A stretch of 64,000 bases of DNA from NCBI GenBank assembly GCA_017451695.1, contig JAFTNW010000004.1, positions 62,001-126,000 on the forward strand. The letters are read 5' to 3'. Shown here one piece after another: positions 26,081-34,649 of this stretch; position 1 is the first letter of the stretch; every line of letters starts with the position of its first letter. Under the pieces are notes generated by a model that saw only the letters and a list, made by a program, of their open reading frames with translations, did no database searches and was not told where the DNA came from. This DNA comes from Bacteroidaceae bacterium (GTDB taxonomy: Bacteria; Bacteroidota; Bacteroidia; Bacteroidales; Bacteroidaceae). The position numbers were made by a program, and so were the translations under genes.

Positions 26081-26270
26081 CAAAAAGAGATAAAATAACC
26101 ACCCGGCAGAGGTTATTTGACCATTTGCACTCTTACCACGCGCTCAAAGATGCCTTATGGCTGTTTGTATTAAAAACGCATTGCAAATTGTTGATAACTT
26201 TTTAAGCAAAGAGCTATGCCGAATGAACAAAAGCTATTAACTTTATCAACGCTAAAAAAAGAAATTCATC
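26081..26270. promoter_or_regulatory. Intergenic region before dnaE with two inverted repeats
   Basis: Between the psd promoter and the dnaE ATG no exact -7 box is seen for dnaE; near matches TAACTTTT and TAACTTTA occur around 26195 and 26240. It contains an 8-bp inverted repeat AAATAACC/GGTTATTT (26093-26118) and a second repeat GTTGATAA/TTATCAAC (26190-26197 and 26243-26250). The remainder has no detected gene. Confidence 0.5.
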
Positions 26271-29200
26271 ATGCACGATTTTGTTCACCTGCACGTACAT
26301 ACCCAATACTCCATTCTCGACGGCCAGGCCTCCGTTAAAAGGCTTGTCGATAAAGCCATAGCCGACGGGATGCGCGGAATAGCCGTAACCGACCATGGCA
26401 ACATGATGGGAATAAAAGAGTTCTTCAATTATGTAAACAAGGTGAACAAGGGCAAGAGCAACGAAGAGAAGTTCAAGCCCATAATCGGTTGCGAGGTATA
26501 TGTAGCCGAACGCCGCCTGTTCAATCGCGACCAAAAGGAGGATATGCGCGGGCATCACCTCATACTGCTGGCAAAGAACGAACAAGGCTATCACAACCTT
26601 GTAAAGATAGTATCCAAAGCTTGGTCCGAGGGATATTACTACACACCGCGCACGGACAAGGTTGAGATTGAGAAATACCACGAAGGTCTCATCTGCTGTT
26701 CGGCCTGCCTTGGAGGCGAGATTCCACAACTGATTTTGAGTGGCGATTTAGCCAAGGCCGAGGATGCGGTAATGTGGTACAAGAACCTCTTCGGCGACGA
26801 TTACTATCTGGAATTGCAGATACACAAAGCAACCGTAGAGCGCGCCAATCACGAGGTTTACACCATGCAAGTGGAGGTAAACAAGCATATTGAAGAGCTC
26901 AGCCGCAAGTGCGGAGTAAAGCTTATATGCTCCAATGATGTTCACTTTGTAGATGAAGAAAATGCCGAGGCGCACGACCGTCTGATATGCCTTAACACAG
27001 GCAAGGACCTCGATGACCCCAAGCGTATGCTCTACTCAAAACAAGAGTGGTTAAAGACAAAAGAGGAGATGAACGAAATGTTCTCGTATATCCCCGAGGC
27101 CCTTACCAACACCGTGGAGATTTGCGACAAGGTAGAGTTCTACTCGATAGACAGCGCGCCCATCATGCCCACCTTCGCCATACCCGAGGAGTTCGGCACC
27201 GAGGAGCTATACAGGCAGAAATTCACTCACGAGGACCTTTTTAACGAATTTACCCGCGACGAAAAGGGCAACGTGGTACTCTCGCAGGAGGATGCCGAGA
27301 AGAAGATAAAGAAACTTGGCGGCTATGAGAAACTATACAGAATAAAACTCGAAGGAGACTACCTGCGCAAGCTCACATACGACGGCGCAAAGAAATGCTA
27401 CCCCGAGCCCTTTGACCAAGAACTCACAGACCGCATCGATTTTGAGTTGCACATAATGAAGACCATGGGTTTCCCCGGCTACTTCCTCATCGTGCAGGAC
27501 TTTATTCGTGCAGCACGCGAGGAACTTGGTGTGGCAGTGGGCCCGGGACGTGGCTCGGCAGCCGGCAGCGTGGTTGCATACGCACTTGGTATCACACGCG
27601 TTGACCCCATAAAATACGACCTGCTGTTTGAGCGTTTCCTCAACCCCGACCGTATATCACTCCCCGATATTGATGTGGATTTCGATGACGACGGCCGTGG
27701 CCGAGTACTCAATTGGGTAACAGAGAAATACGGGCAGGAGAAAGTGGCACACATTATCACATACGGCACAATGGCAACGAAACTTGCCATCAAAGATGTT
27801 GCGCGCGTGCAGAAACTGCCACTCGACCAATCGAACAAGCTATGCAAGGCAATCCCCGACCGCCTGCCCGATGGACTTAAAATGAACCTCAAAAACGCCA
27901 TAGCATCGGTACCCGAGTTGCGCGAAGCCGAGGCATCGCCCAACCCCATCCTGCGCGACACTATAAAATATGCCAAGATGCTCGAGGGTAATGTGCGCAA
28001 TACAGGCGTGCATGCCTGCGGCACAATCATATGCCGCGACGATATAACAGACCATGTACCCATAAGCATTGCCGAGGACAAGGAGACAGGCGAGAAAATG
28101 CTTGTTACACAATACGAAGGAAGCGTTATCGAGGAGACAGGCCTCATTAAGATGGACTTCCTGGGCCTTAAAACCCTCTCTGTAATAAACGAGGCGATAG
28201 AAAACATACGCCTCAGTTTGAAAATCGATGTAGATATAGACAACATACCGATAGACGACCCGCTCACATACGAACTTTACTGCAAAGGTAGCACCATTGG
28301 TACATTCCAATTCGAGTCGCCAGGCATGCAAAAATACCTCAGAGAGCTGCAACCAAGCACCTTTGAGGACCTCATTGCCATGAACGCCCTTTATCGCCCC
28401 GGCCCAATGGACTATATCCCCGACTTTATCGAGCGCAAGCACAACCCCTCGCTGGTAAAGTACGACATCCCCTGCATGGAGAAATACCTGAAAGACACCT
28501 ACGGGATTACCGTATATCAGGAGCAGGTGATGCTTCTCTCGCGCTTGTTGGCCAATTTCACCCGCGGCGAGAGCGACACCCTGCGCAAGGCCATGGGTAA
28601 AAAACTCAAAGAGAAGCTCGACGAACTTAAGCCCAAATTCATTAACGGCGGAACATCAAACGGACACCCGGCAAACATCCTGGAGAAGATTTGGGCCGAT
28701 TGGGAAAAATTCGCATCCTATGCCTTCAACAAATCGCACGCCACATGCTATTCATGGGTAGCATACCAAACGGCATACCTCAAAGCACACTACCCATCGC
28801 AATATATGGCGGGCGCACTGAGCCGCAACCTTGACAAGATAACCGAAATCACCAAACTGATGCAGGAGTGCAAGAGCATGGGTATAAACGTATTGGGCCC
28901 CGACGTAAACGAGTCGCGCCGCAAGTTCAGTGTAAACAAGAAGGGCGATATCCGTTTTGGTTTGAGCGCCGTAAAGGGTGTGGGAGATATTGCAGTACAG
29001 AGTATCATAGAGGAGCGCGAAGCCAACGGCCCATTCACCGACATATTCAATTTTGTTCAGAGAGTAAACCTCACTGCCTGCAACCGCAAGAACCTTGAAT
29101 GCCTTGCGTTGTCGGGAGCATTCGACGAGCTGCCCGGCGGAATAAGCCGCGAACAATACATGAACACCAACAGCAAGGGAGAGCAGTTCCTTGAAAGCCT

Positions 29201-29966
29201 CATACGCTACGGCAACGTATTCCAAGCCGATAAAGCATCGGCCGAGAATACCCTGTTCGGTGCCGAGGAGATGCCCGAGATTCCTACTCCCGAGGTTCCC
29301 GAAGGTGGCAATTGGAGTACACTTGAAAGGCTTAACAGAGAACGTGAACTTGTTGGTATATACCTATCGGCACACCCACTCGACGACTACCGCCTTATAT
29401 TGAGCGAATTCTGCAACACTGCTGCAGCGGAGCTAAACGACCTTGAATCATTAATAAACCGCAAAGTTACATTCGGCGGTGTGGTGGCAGAGGCCCCACG
29501 TACAGGGTTTACCAAAAAGGGCAGCCCGTTCGGAGTGGCCAAGGTTGAGGATTTTACCGGAACGGCCGAACTATTCTTCTTTGGCGACGAGTGGATAAAG
29601 AAACAAAACTACTTTATCCCCGGCAACTTCCTTTATATAAAAGGCAGCTGCCAAGGCCGCCGTTGGGACCCCACAAAACTCGATTTTGTGGTAAACAGCA
29701 TAGAGCTTATGCCCGAGATTAAGGACAAGATGGTGAAGAGCATAACAATATCGTTCGACATCATGGCACTTACCGAGGAGATATATGAGAATATCATAGA
29801 TTATGCCGAGAAGCACCCGGGCCCAAGCAAACTACAAATAAACGTAAAAGACTACGAACACGAATTTACCCTTGAACTTGTATCCAAGAGCCACAATATT
29901 ACGGTAGATTATGAGTTAATAGAGTATCTGAAAGAATTACCAAACGTAGATTATAAACTAAATTAA
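26271..29966 (+). CDS. dnaE: DNA polymerase III subunit alpha
   Basis: The replicative polymerase, 1231 aa. The N-terminal PHP domain begins HLHVHTQYSILDG and includes VTDHGNMMGIKEF, with the metal-site residues present. The palm carries the catalytic aspartates in LPDIDVDFDDDGR, followed by the GPGRGSAAGSVVAYALGI and FNKSHATCYSWVAYQ segments. A C-terminal OB-fold region follows (RKVTFGGVVAEAPRTGF). The length matches the Bacteroidetes dnaE1 type. trxA follows 20 bases downstream. Confidence 0.97.
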   Translation: MHDFVHLHVHTQYSILDGQASVKRLVDKAIADGMRGIAVTDHGNMMGIKEFFNYVNKVNKGKSNEEKFKPIIGCEVYVAERRLFNRDQKEDMRGHHLILLAKNEQGYHNLVKIVSKAWSEGYYYTPRTDKVEIEKYHEGLICCSACLGGEIPQLILSGDLAKAEDAVMWYKNLFGDDYYLELQIHKATVERANHEVYTMQVEVNKHIEELSRKCGVKLICSNDVHFVDEENAEAHDRLICLNTGKDLDDPKRMLYSKQEWLKTKEEMNEMFSYIPEALTNTVEICDKVEFYSIDSAPIMPTFAIPEEFGTEELYRQKFTHEDLFNEFTRDEKGNVVLSQEDAEKKIKKLGGYEKLYRIKLEGDYLRKLTYDGAKKCYPEPFDQELTDRIDFELHIMKTMGFPGYFLIVQDFIRAAREELGVAVGPGRGSAAGSVVAYALGITRVDPIKYDLLFERFLNPDRISLPDIDVDFDDDGRGRVLNWVTEKYGQEKVAHIITYGTMATKLAIKDVARVQKLPLDQSNKLCKAIPDRLPDGLKMNLKNAIASVPELREAEASPNPILRDTIKYAKMLEGNVRNTGVHACGTIICRDDITDHVPISIAEDKETGEKMLVTQYEGSVIEETGLIKMDFLGLKTLSVINEAIENIRLSLKIDVDIDNIPIDDPLTYELYCKGSTIGTFQFESPGMQKYLRELQPSTFEDLIAMNALYRPGPMDYIPDFIERKHNPSLVKYDIPCMEKYLKDTYGITVYQEQVMLLSRLLANFTRGESDTLRKAMGKKLKEKLDELKPKFINGGTSNGHPANILEKIWADWEKFASYAFNKSHATCYSWVAYQTAYLKAHYPSQYMAGALSRNLDKITEITKLMQECKSMGINVLGPDVNESRRKFSVNKKGDIRFGLSAVKGVGDIAVQSIIEEREANGPFTDIFNFVQRVNLTACNRKNLECLALSGAFDELPGGISREQYMNTNSKGEQFLESLIRYGNVFQADKASAENTLFGAEEMPEIPTPEVPEGGNWSTLERLNRERELVGIYLSAHPLDDYRLILSEFCNTAAAELNDLESLINRKVTFGGVVAEAPRTGFTKKGSPFGVAKVEDFTGTAELFFFGDEWIKKQNYFIPGNFLYIKGSCQGRRWDPTKLDFVVNSIELMPEIKDKMVKSITISFDIMALTEEIYENIIDYAEKHPGPSKLQINVKDYEHEFTLELVSKSHNITVDYELIEYLKELPNVDYKLN

Positions 29967-29986
29967 TAACTTAAAAACTTACAACT

Positions 29987-30304
29987 ATGGCAACAATCTT
30001 AACAGACGCGAATTCACAGGAATTCATGGCAACACAACTCCCGATTGTACTCGATTTCAGCGCAGCATGGTGCGGTCCCTGCAAGCAGCTCGCCCCCATC
30101 ATCGACGAATTGTCTAACGAGTACGAAGGCCGCATCGCTGTGGCAAAATGCGACATTGAGGAGGCATGCGACCTCACAGCCGAGTATGGTATCCGCAACG
30201 TACCCACCGTAATATTCATTAAAGACGGAAAGGTTGTAGATAAATTCGTAGGCTCAAAATCAAAGAGCGAGGTTCAGGCTAAATTTGAGGCACTTTTAGG
30301 TTAA
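29987..30304 (+). CDS. trxA: Thioredoxin
   Basis: 105 aa. Active site WCGPC is in the pattern LDFSAAWCGPCKQLAP, and the cis-proline is in NVPTVIF. General disulphide reductant in the cytoplasm (no signal peptide). It sits 20 bases after dnaE and 5 bases before the acidic 107-aa gene, giving an operon. Confidence 0.94.
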   Translation: MATILTDANSQEFMATQLPIVLDFSAAWCGPCKQLAPIIDELSNEYEGRIAVAKCDIEEACDLTAEYGIRNVPTVIFIKDGKVVDKFVGSKSKSEVQAKFEALLG

Positions 30305-30309
30305 TCGCT

Positions 30310-30633
30310 ATGCAGAACGACGAATTCAGCATCGAGGACATTGACGACGAAAAGACCATCGCCTACATACGCGAGCGCTTGCCACAGGAACTGAAAGAGA
30401 AGTTCAGCGACGACGAGTTCTACTATTTCCTCGACACTATTTACGATTACTACGACAAGAGCGGTATTCTTGACAACAACAACGACTATGTGGATATCGA
30501 TATCGACGATATTGCCCGTTTCATTGCCAAGGAAGCCAAGAAGAACAACATCGGCGAGTATGACCCCGAGGAGCTATTCTTCATTATAGAAGGCGAACTT
30601 GCCTACAACGGTATAATCGACGACGAGGAATAA
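30310..30633 (+). CDS. Highly acidic 107-aa protein, unknown function
   Basis: I do not recognise the family. About 33 of 107 residues are Asp or Glu and only about 10 are Lys or Arg. Predicted helices occur (EKTIAYIRERLPQEL, DEFYYFLDTIYDYYDKSG), and the segment IARFIAKEAKKNNIGEYDPEEL looks structured rather than disordered. There is no signal peptide. Co-transcribed with trxA and dnaE; a link to either is not established. Confidence 0.7.
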   Translation: MQNDEFSIEDIDDEKTIAYIRERLPQELKEKFSDDEFYYFLDTIYDYYDKSGILDNNNDYVDIDIDDIARFIAKEAKKNNIGEYDPEELFFIIEGELAYNGIIDDEE

Positions 30634-30645
30634 TACCAAAAACGA

Positions 30646-30675
30646 CAAAAAGCTATCCGCGGATAGCTTTTTGTT
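30646..30675. terminator. Bidirectional terminator between the acidic protein gene and the folate cyclo-ligase gene
   Basis: ACAAAAAGCTATCC and its complement with the GC centre as the turn, A-rich left and T-rich right. Confidence 0.85.
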
Positions 30676-31204
30676 ATTTATAGATAACCTCATCCATTAA
30701 AATATCATGCGGCTCGCAGGGCAGCGACTGAAGAATCTGTTCGGCATAACAAACGCCTATCTTATACGCTCTGAAACCATCTTGCGACATATATTTATCA
30801 TAAAAACCCTTGCCACGCCCCATGCGCTTGCCATCGGTGGTAAAGGCCACACCCGGCACCACCATCACATCTATCTCACAGAGAGAAAAAGGCTCGCCAC
30901 CCTTTGGCTCCATTATCCCATAGGGACCGCTTGACATGGCATTGGAAGAATAGGGGTAGAAACGCATCACATCGCCCTCTACACGGGGAAGCAACACTGC
31001 ACGCTCACGCGCTATCAACTCTATTATTTCGCTTATCTGCGGCTCGTCGGGCAGTGGAGAAAAAAGAGCAACAGCCCGCGCAGACCTCACTGCCGGATGC
31101 AACATGATGGCAAGGGCAAGCATTGTTGATTTCTGCGCTTTTGCATCCTGTGAAATGGCTGCAATTGCCGAACGTACCGACTTGCGAATATCCTTTTTGT
31201 CCAT
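30674..31204 (-). CDS. 5-formyltetrahydrofolate cyclo-ligase
   Basis: Converts 5-formyl-THF to 5,10-methenyl-THF using ATP. 176 aa with the family signature GRMGRGKGFYDKYM-type loop (MGRGKGFYDKY) and the earlier LPRVEGDVMRFYPY and DVMVVPGVAFTTDGKRMG. Start ATG 31202-31204. It lies 3 bases after the meaB stop, so it is the last gene of the DUF3332-flippase-meaB unit. Confidence 0.92.
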   Translation of the reverse strand: MDKKDIRKSVRSAIAAISQDAKAQKSTMLALAIMLHPAVRSARAVALFSPLPDEPQISEIIELIARERAVLLPRVEGDVMRFYPYSSNAMSSGPYGIMEPKGGEPFSLCEIDVMVVPGVAFTTDGKRMGRGKGFYDKYMSQDGFRAYKIGVCYAEQILQSLPCEPHDILMDEVIYK

Positions 31205-31207
31205 AAA

Positions 31208-32353
31208 TCACTTACCCTCTGTCGAATCGTAGAAATCAAGCATTTTTGTTGCAGCAGCGAACGATGTGATGCGGCCGTCGAGCAACTCCTTCTCGCAAGC
31301 GGCAAGCATACCGGCAATGCCTTGAGCATTGTAGAATCTGTTATGGAGTTGCTCGTTTATACTTTCGTACATCCAATATTTTGCTTGGCTATTACGCCTC
31401 TCGTCAAAGCAGCCATTGGCTTTAACCTTGGATATATAGTCGAATATCATATCCCACACCTCCTTTATACCGATGTCATAGAACCCCGAGTATGTGAGTA
31501 CTTGCGGGCGTATTCCGCTCTGCGGCATGGGGAACAGCTGCAAAGCATTTCTGTAATGCACAGCCGCACGTTGCGCCTCATCCCTGTTTGCACCATCGGC
31601 CTTATTTATCACAACGCCGTCGGCCATCTCCATTATTCCGCGCTTTATACCCTGCAATTCATCACCAGCACCTGCTATTTGAATGAGCAGGAAGAAATCC
31701 ACCATAGAATAGACCGCGGTTTCGCTCTGCCCCACTCCAACCGTTTCCACAAAAATTGTATCGTAGCCTGCAGCTTCGCACAGCACTATTGTTTCGCGCG
31801 TTTTGCGTGCCACACCGCCAAGCGAACCGGCCGATGCGCTGGGGCGTATGAAAGCATCGGGGTGGGCCGAAAGACGCTCCATACGTGTCTTGTCGCCCAA
31901 GATACTGCCTTTGCTACGTTCACTGCTGGGGTCCACGGCAAGCACAGCAAGCTTACCGCCGCGCTCATTAAGGATATGCATGCCAAAGGCATCTATCGAG
32001 GTACTTTTGCCTGCACCCGGCACACCGGTTATACCCACACGCAACGATTTCCCCGAGTAGGGCAACAGACGCTCCACAACCTGCAGTGCCACCGCCTGAT
32101 GCTCGGGCAGCAGGCTCTCCACAAGGGTAACCGCACGGCTCAATATCATTACATCGCCACGCAAGATACCCTGCACATAATCTTCGACAGAGAGGGGCGC
32201 GGCGCGTTTCACCCGCCGTTGCGACAGATAGGGATTGACAGAGCTCAAACGCTCCACCCCATCATTCACCTTCAAGCCCTTAAAAGCCTTGTCATTTTCG
32301 GGGTGTTTCATAAGCATATATATATTAATGAAAGGAGCAAGCCCCTTCATCAT
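31208..32353 (-). CDS. meaB: MeaB/ArgK-family G3E GTPase (methylmalonyl-CoA mutase chaperone)
   Basis: A GTPase that protects and reactivates B12-dependent methylmalonyl-CoA mutase. 381 aa as annotated from ATG 32353; homologues I recall begin at MKHPENDKAF, so the true start may be 32311 (367 aa). Walker A VGITGVPGAGKST (107-119), the VDPSSERSKGSILGDKTRM and SAGSLGGVARKTRET segments, and the base-recognition VINKADG are intact. No mutase gene is in the window. It sits 3 bases after the flippase stop. Confidence 0.93.
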   Translation of the reverse strand: MMKGLAPFINIYMLMKHPENDKAFKGLKVNDGVERLSSVNPYLSQRRVKRAAPLSVEDYVQGILRGDVMILSRAVTLVESLLPEHQAVALQVVERLLPYSGKSLRVGITGVPGAGKSTSIDAFGMHILNERGGKLAVLAVDPSSERSKGSILGDKTRMERLSAHPDAFIRPSASAGSLGGVARKTRETIVLCEAAGYDTIFVETVGVGQSETAVYSMVDFFLLIQIAGAGDELQGIKRGIMEMADGVVINKADGANRDEAQRAAVHYRNALQLFPMPQSGIRPQVLTYSGFYDIGIKEVWDMIFDYISKVKANGCFDERRNSQAKYWMYESINEQLHNRFYNAQGIAGMLAACEKELLDGRITSFAAATKMLDFYDSTEGK

Positions 32354-32356
32354 GAA

Positions 32357-33871
32357 TTATCTTTTTATAAATTTTCTCCTCAACACATCTATTACAGTTG
32401 TTTTTTTCTGTAACAATTTGAAAGAGTAAAATGCCGACAGCAACATCACCACCATGCAACCCGCATATTTAAGCCACACACTGCCGAAGATACAGAATGC
32501 CATGGCAACGAGCAACAAACCGCCCTGCACGGCCATGAGCTTAATGGTGGATGGGAAAAAGCGGAAACCATAGCGCAGAGAATAGCAGGAGGCTATCATC
32601 AGCACATCCAGCAGCCCTGCAACAGAGAGAGCAATACCTGTGCCTGTAATACCGCCCCAATAAAAACCGGCGGCAATGAGAGCAAACGAAAAGGCATCGT
32701 ACGCAATCTCCATTACAAGATATATAAGCGTATCTCCCTTTGCCAAGGAGGTATAAGCAATGGGCAACATTATCGCCCTGAAAAACATATAAAAAGCAGA
32801 ATATACAGCCATGCTGACAACAGGAAGAAACTCTGCCGTATATAATAGACGCACAATCCACGGCATAGCCATCATCATAAAGACAAGCAACGGAGCCATG
32901 AGCAGCACGCATATATCAATCTGCTGATTTATGGCATAGTTCATTCTCCCCACATTGTTATTGACAGCGGAGAGGCGTGGAAAATAATCTGTTTCCACCG
33001 CCACAAAAACAATTCCGGCATACACCACCATAATGCTGTAGCCCACTTTGTAAAGCCCCACATCATCGATATTGCCGATACCAAGCAGGAACGCCGGTAT
33101 TGCCAATGCCGTAAAGGCATTAATGATTGATGCTGCCACGTATGGTATGCCCAATTTTATCATATCCACGCCCTGTTGCAATACCTTGCGCGAGAACAGG
33201 CTCACATGCCAAGGAAAAACAGGCAACGAAAAACGCAGATGAACAACCATCACCACCACGGCGTTTACCACAAGAGCTGGGATAACACCATGCACTCCCC
33301 AGAAATAGAAAAACGGAAGCACGCTCACAAGTGTGAGCAAAGCACTCGCAGCCGAAATTATGGCTACACGTTTAAGCTTGCGAGTACCTTTTAAGATAGA
33401 AATTTCGCCATTGGTTATGGCAATGGCAAATACCATAGGGGCAAGCAAAGCCACCTCAAGGGTATAGTTCCAATCCCCATCGAAAGCAAAATAACTGATG
33501 GGCGGCGCCATCAGCACACATAGCAATGCACCGAATAGCGCCGTCCACAGGCTCCATGAACGAACTGTAACCACGTAAGACTCCAATTGAGCCGAATCGG
33601 CCGTTTCGTACAGTTCCGAAACATTTTTGACAGCACTGAACGGAATTCCCGCATTTGAGGCACTCGATACAAACGAAGCGATATTGGAATACATCAAAAA
33701 GAAACCCATCCCCGCTTTGTTCAGCCACCAAGCAGCCAATTTGTTGCGCAACATCGACACTAACATGGTAAGCACCTGCACACCACCGAATACACCTGTA
33801 TACTTCAGCACATGGTCGTAGGAGGTATCCTCACCATCTTGTTGTCTTAAATCCGTTTCTTCGCTGTTCAT
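32357..33871 (-). CDS. MOP-superfamily oligosaccharide flippase (Wzx-like)
   Basis: 504 aa with about 12-14 transmembrane helices and few charged residues in them; a hydrophilic N-terminus of about 20 residues precedes the first helix (KYTGVFGGVQVLTMLVSML). This profile fits the MATE/MOP flippases that move lipid-linked glycans across the inner membrane. No single diagnostic motif can be cited, so the substrate is uncertain. It lies 18 bases after the DUF3332 gene and 3 bases before meaB. Confidence 0.83.
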   Translation of the reverse strand: MNSEETDLRQQDGEDTSYDHVLKYTGVFGGVQVLTMLVSMLRNKLAAWWLNKAGMGFFLMYSNIASFVSSASNAGIPFSAVKNVSELYETADSAQLESYVVTVRSWSLWTALFGALLCVLMAPPISYFAFDGDWNYTLEVALLAPMVFAIAITNGEISILKGTRKLKRVAIISAASALLTLVSVLPFFYFWGVHGVIPALVVNAVVVMVVHLRFSLPVFPWHVSLFSRKVLQQGVDMIKLGIPYVAASIINAFTALAIPAFLLGIGNIDDVGLYKVGYSIMVVYAGIVFVAVETDYFPRLSAVNNNVGRMNYAINQQIDICVLLMAPLLVFMMMAMPWIVRLLYTAEFLPVVSMAVYSAFYMFFRAIMLPIAYTSLAKGDTLIYLVMEIAYDAFSFALIAAGFYWGGITGTGIALSVAGLLDVLMIASCYSLRYGFRFFPSTIKLMAVQGGLLLVAMAFCIFGSVWLKYAGCMVVMLLSAFYSFKLLQKKTTVIDVLRRKFIKR

Positions 33872-33889
33872 TATTAGAATGACGTTTTA

Positions 33890-34435
33890 TTACTTGCTCA
33901 TCGCATACTCGCCAAGCATAAGCAAGCGGGCTGCGTTTACACCGGCATCGTCAAGTGTAACATTGATGCTGTTGCCATTAAGGGTAAACATTTCGGCCTG
34001 GTTGTCGTCGATAAATTTCATCAATTTAACCGATTCGCCACCATAAACTGCGCTCCAAGTTTTCTCGGCCTCGTCGAACACAAGCTGCATATCCTGGTCA
34101 CCATTTGAGAGGTTGTAACCATTCTCGGTAGTTGTAATTTGGATATCCTCACCGGCTGTATTTTTAACAATATTTGTTTCACCAACATTTGATGCAAGAG
34201 GATTGCTGCCTGTCCAGAACTCAATGGAGTTAATAACCAATATATCGGCAAATATAGAAAGTTCATATACGGGAATTATGTGCAAGCAAACAAAAACAAT
34301 CTCGTTGGCCCAATTTGAACCAAGACCATCGTTCCAGTTCTTCAATCTGCTGGTCAAGCCAAAAGAACCAATACATGAAGACAATAGAATAGTTGCAGAA
34401 AGCAACAACGCAGAAAATTTGAAAGACTTTTTCAT
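33890..34435 (-). CDS. DUF3332-type lipoprotein
   Basis: 181 aa. The lipobox LLSSC (Cys at about residue 21) follows a hydrophobic signal; the pattern CIGSFGLTSRLKNWNDGLGSNWANEIVFVCLHIIPVYEL is the typical DUF3332 opening. Function is unknown. An exact -7 box is at 34522-34529 with an 80-base leader. It begins the operon with the flippase, meaB and the folate cyclo-ligase. Confidence 0.8.
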   Translation of the reverse strand: MKKSFKFSALLLSATILLSSCIGSFGLTSRLKNWNDGLGSNWANEIVFVCLHIIPVYELSIFADILVINSIEFWTGSNPLASNVGETNIVKNTAGEDIQITTTENGYNLSNGDQDMQLVFDEAEKTWSAVYGGESVKLMKFIDDNQAEMFTLNGNSINVTLDDAGVNAARLLMLGEYAMSK

Positions 34436-34521
34436 TGTTTTTCGAGTTTTAAGTAAATAAATATGTAAAAAAATAATCCATTCCCTAATCGTTTGTGCCC
34501 AACGCTTACGTTAGACAAAAG

Positions 34522-34529
34522 CAAATATA
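34522..34529 (-). promoter_or_regulatory. Putative -7 box for DUF3332-flippase-meaB-cyclo-ligase operon
   Basis: TATATTTG on the minus strand, an exact match; TTG about 18-19 bases upstream (34548-34550) may be the -33. Confidence 0.62.
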
Positions 34530-34596
34530 CAAAATTTATATTTCCCGCAACGGTTTTCAGCATTTTTCTTATAAAAATATTAAATAGGGGCAAAAA

Positions 34597-34629
34597 AAAA
34601 TGGCAGTAGCGCCAATCTACTGCCATTTT
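34597..34629 (-). terminator. Terminator of pepD
   Basis: A 13-bp stem (AAAATGGCAGTAG and complement) around a 7-base loop. On the minus strand it is followed by a run of T, so it ends the pepD transcript. Confidence 0.8.
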
Positions 34630-34649
34630 GCAAAAAGAATATAATATCT

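Noticed and set aside
26081..26270. A replication origin near dnaE
   Set aside because: Only two DnaA-box-like octamers, no cluster, and no dnaA or parAB neighbours.
31322..32413. A 363-codon open frame on the plus strand
   Set aside because: It is antisense to meaB and its product has the composition of a reverse-strand shadow; meaB has clear GTPase motifs.
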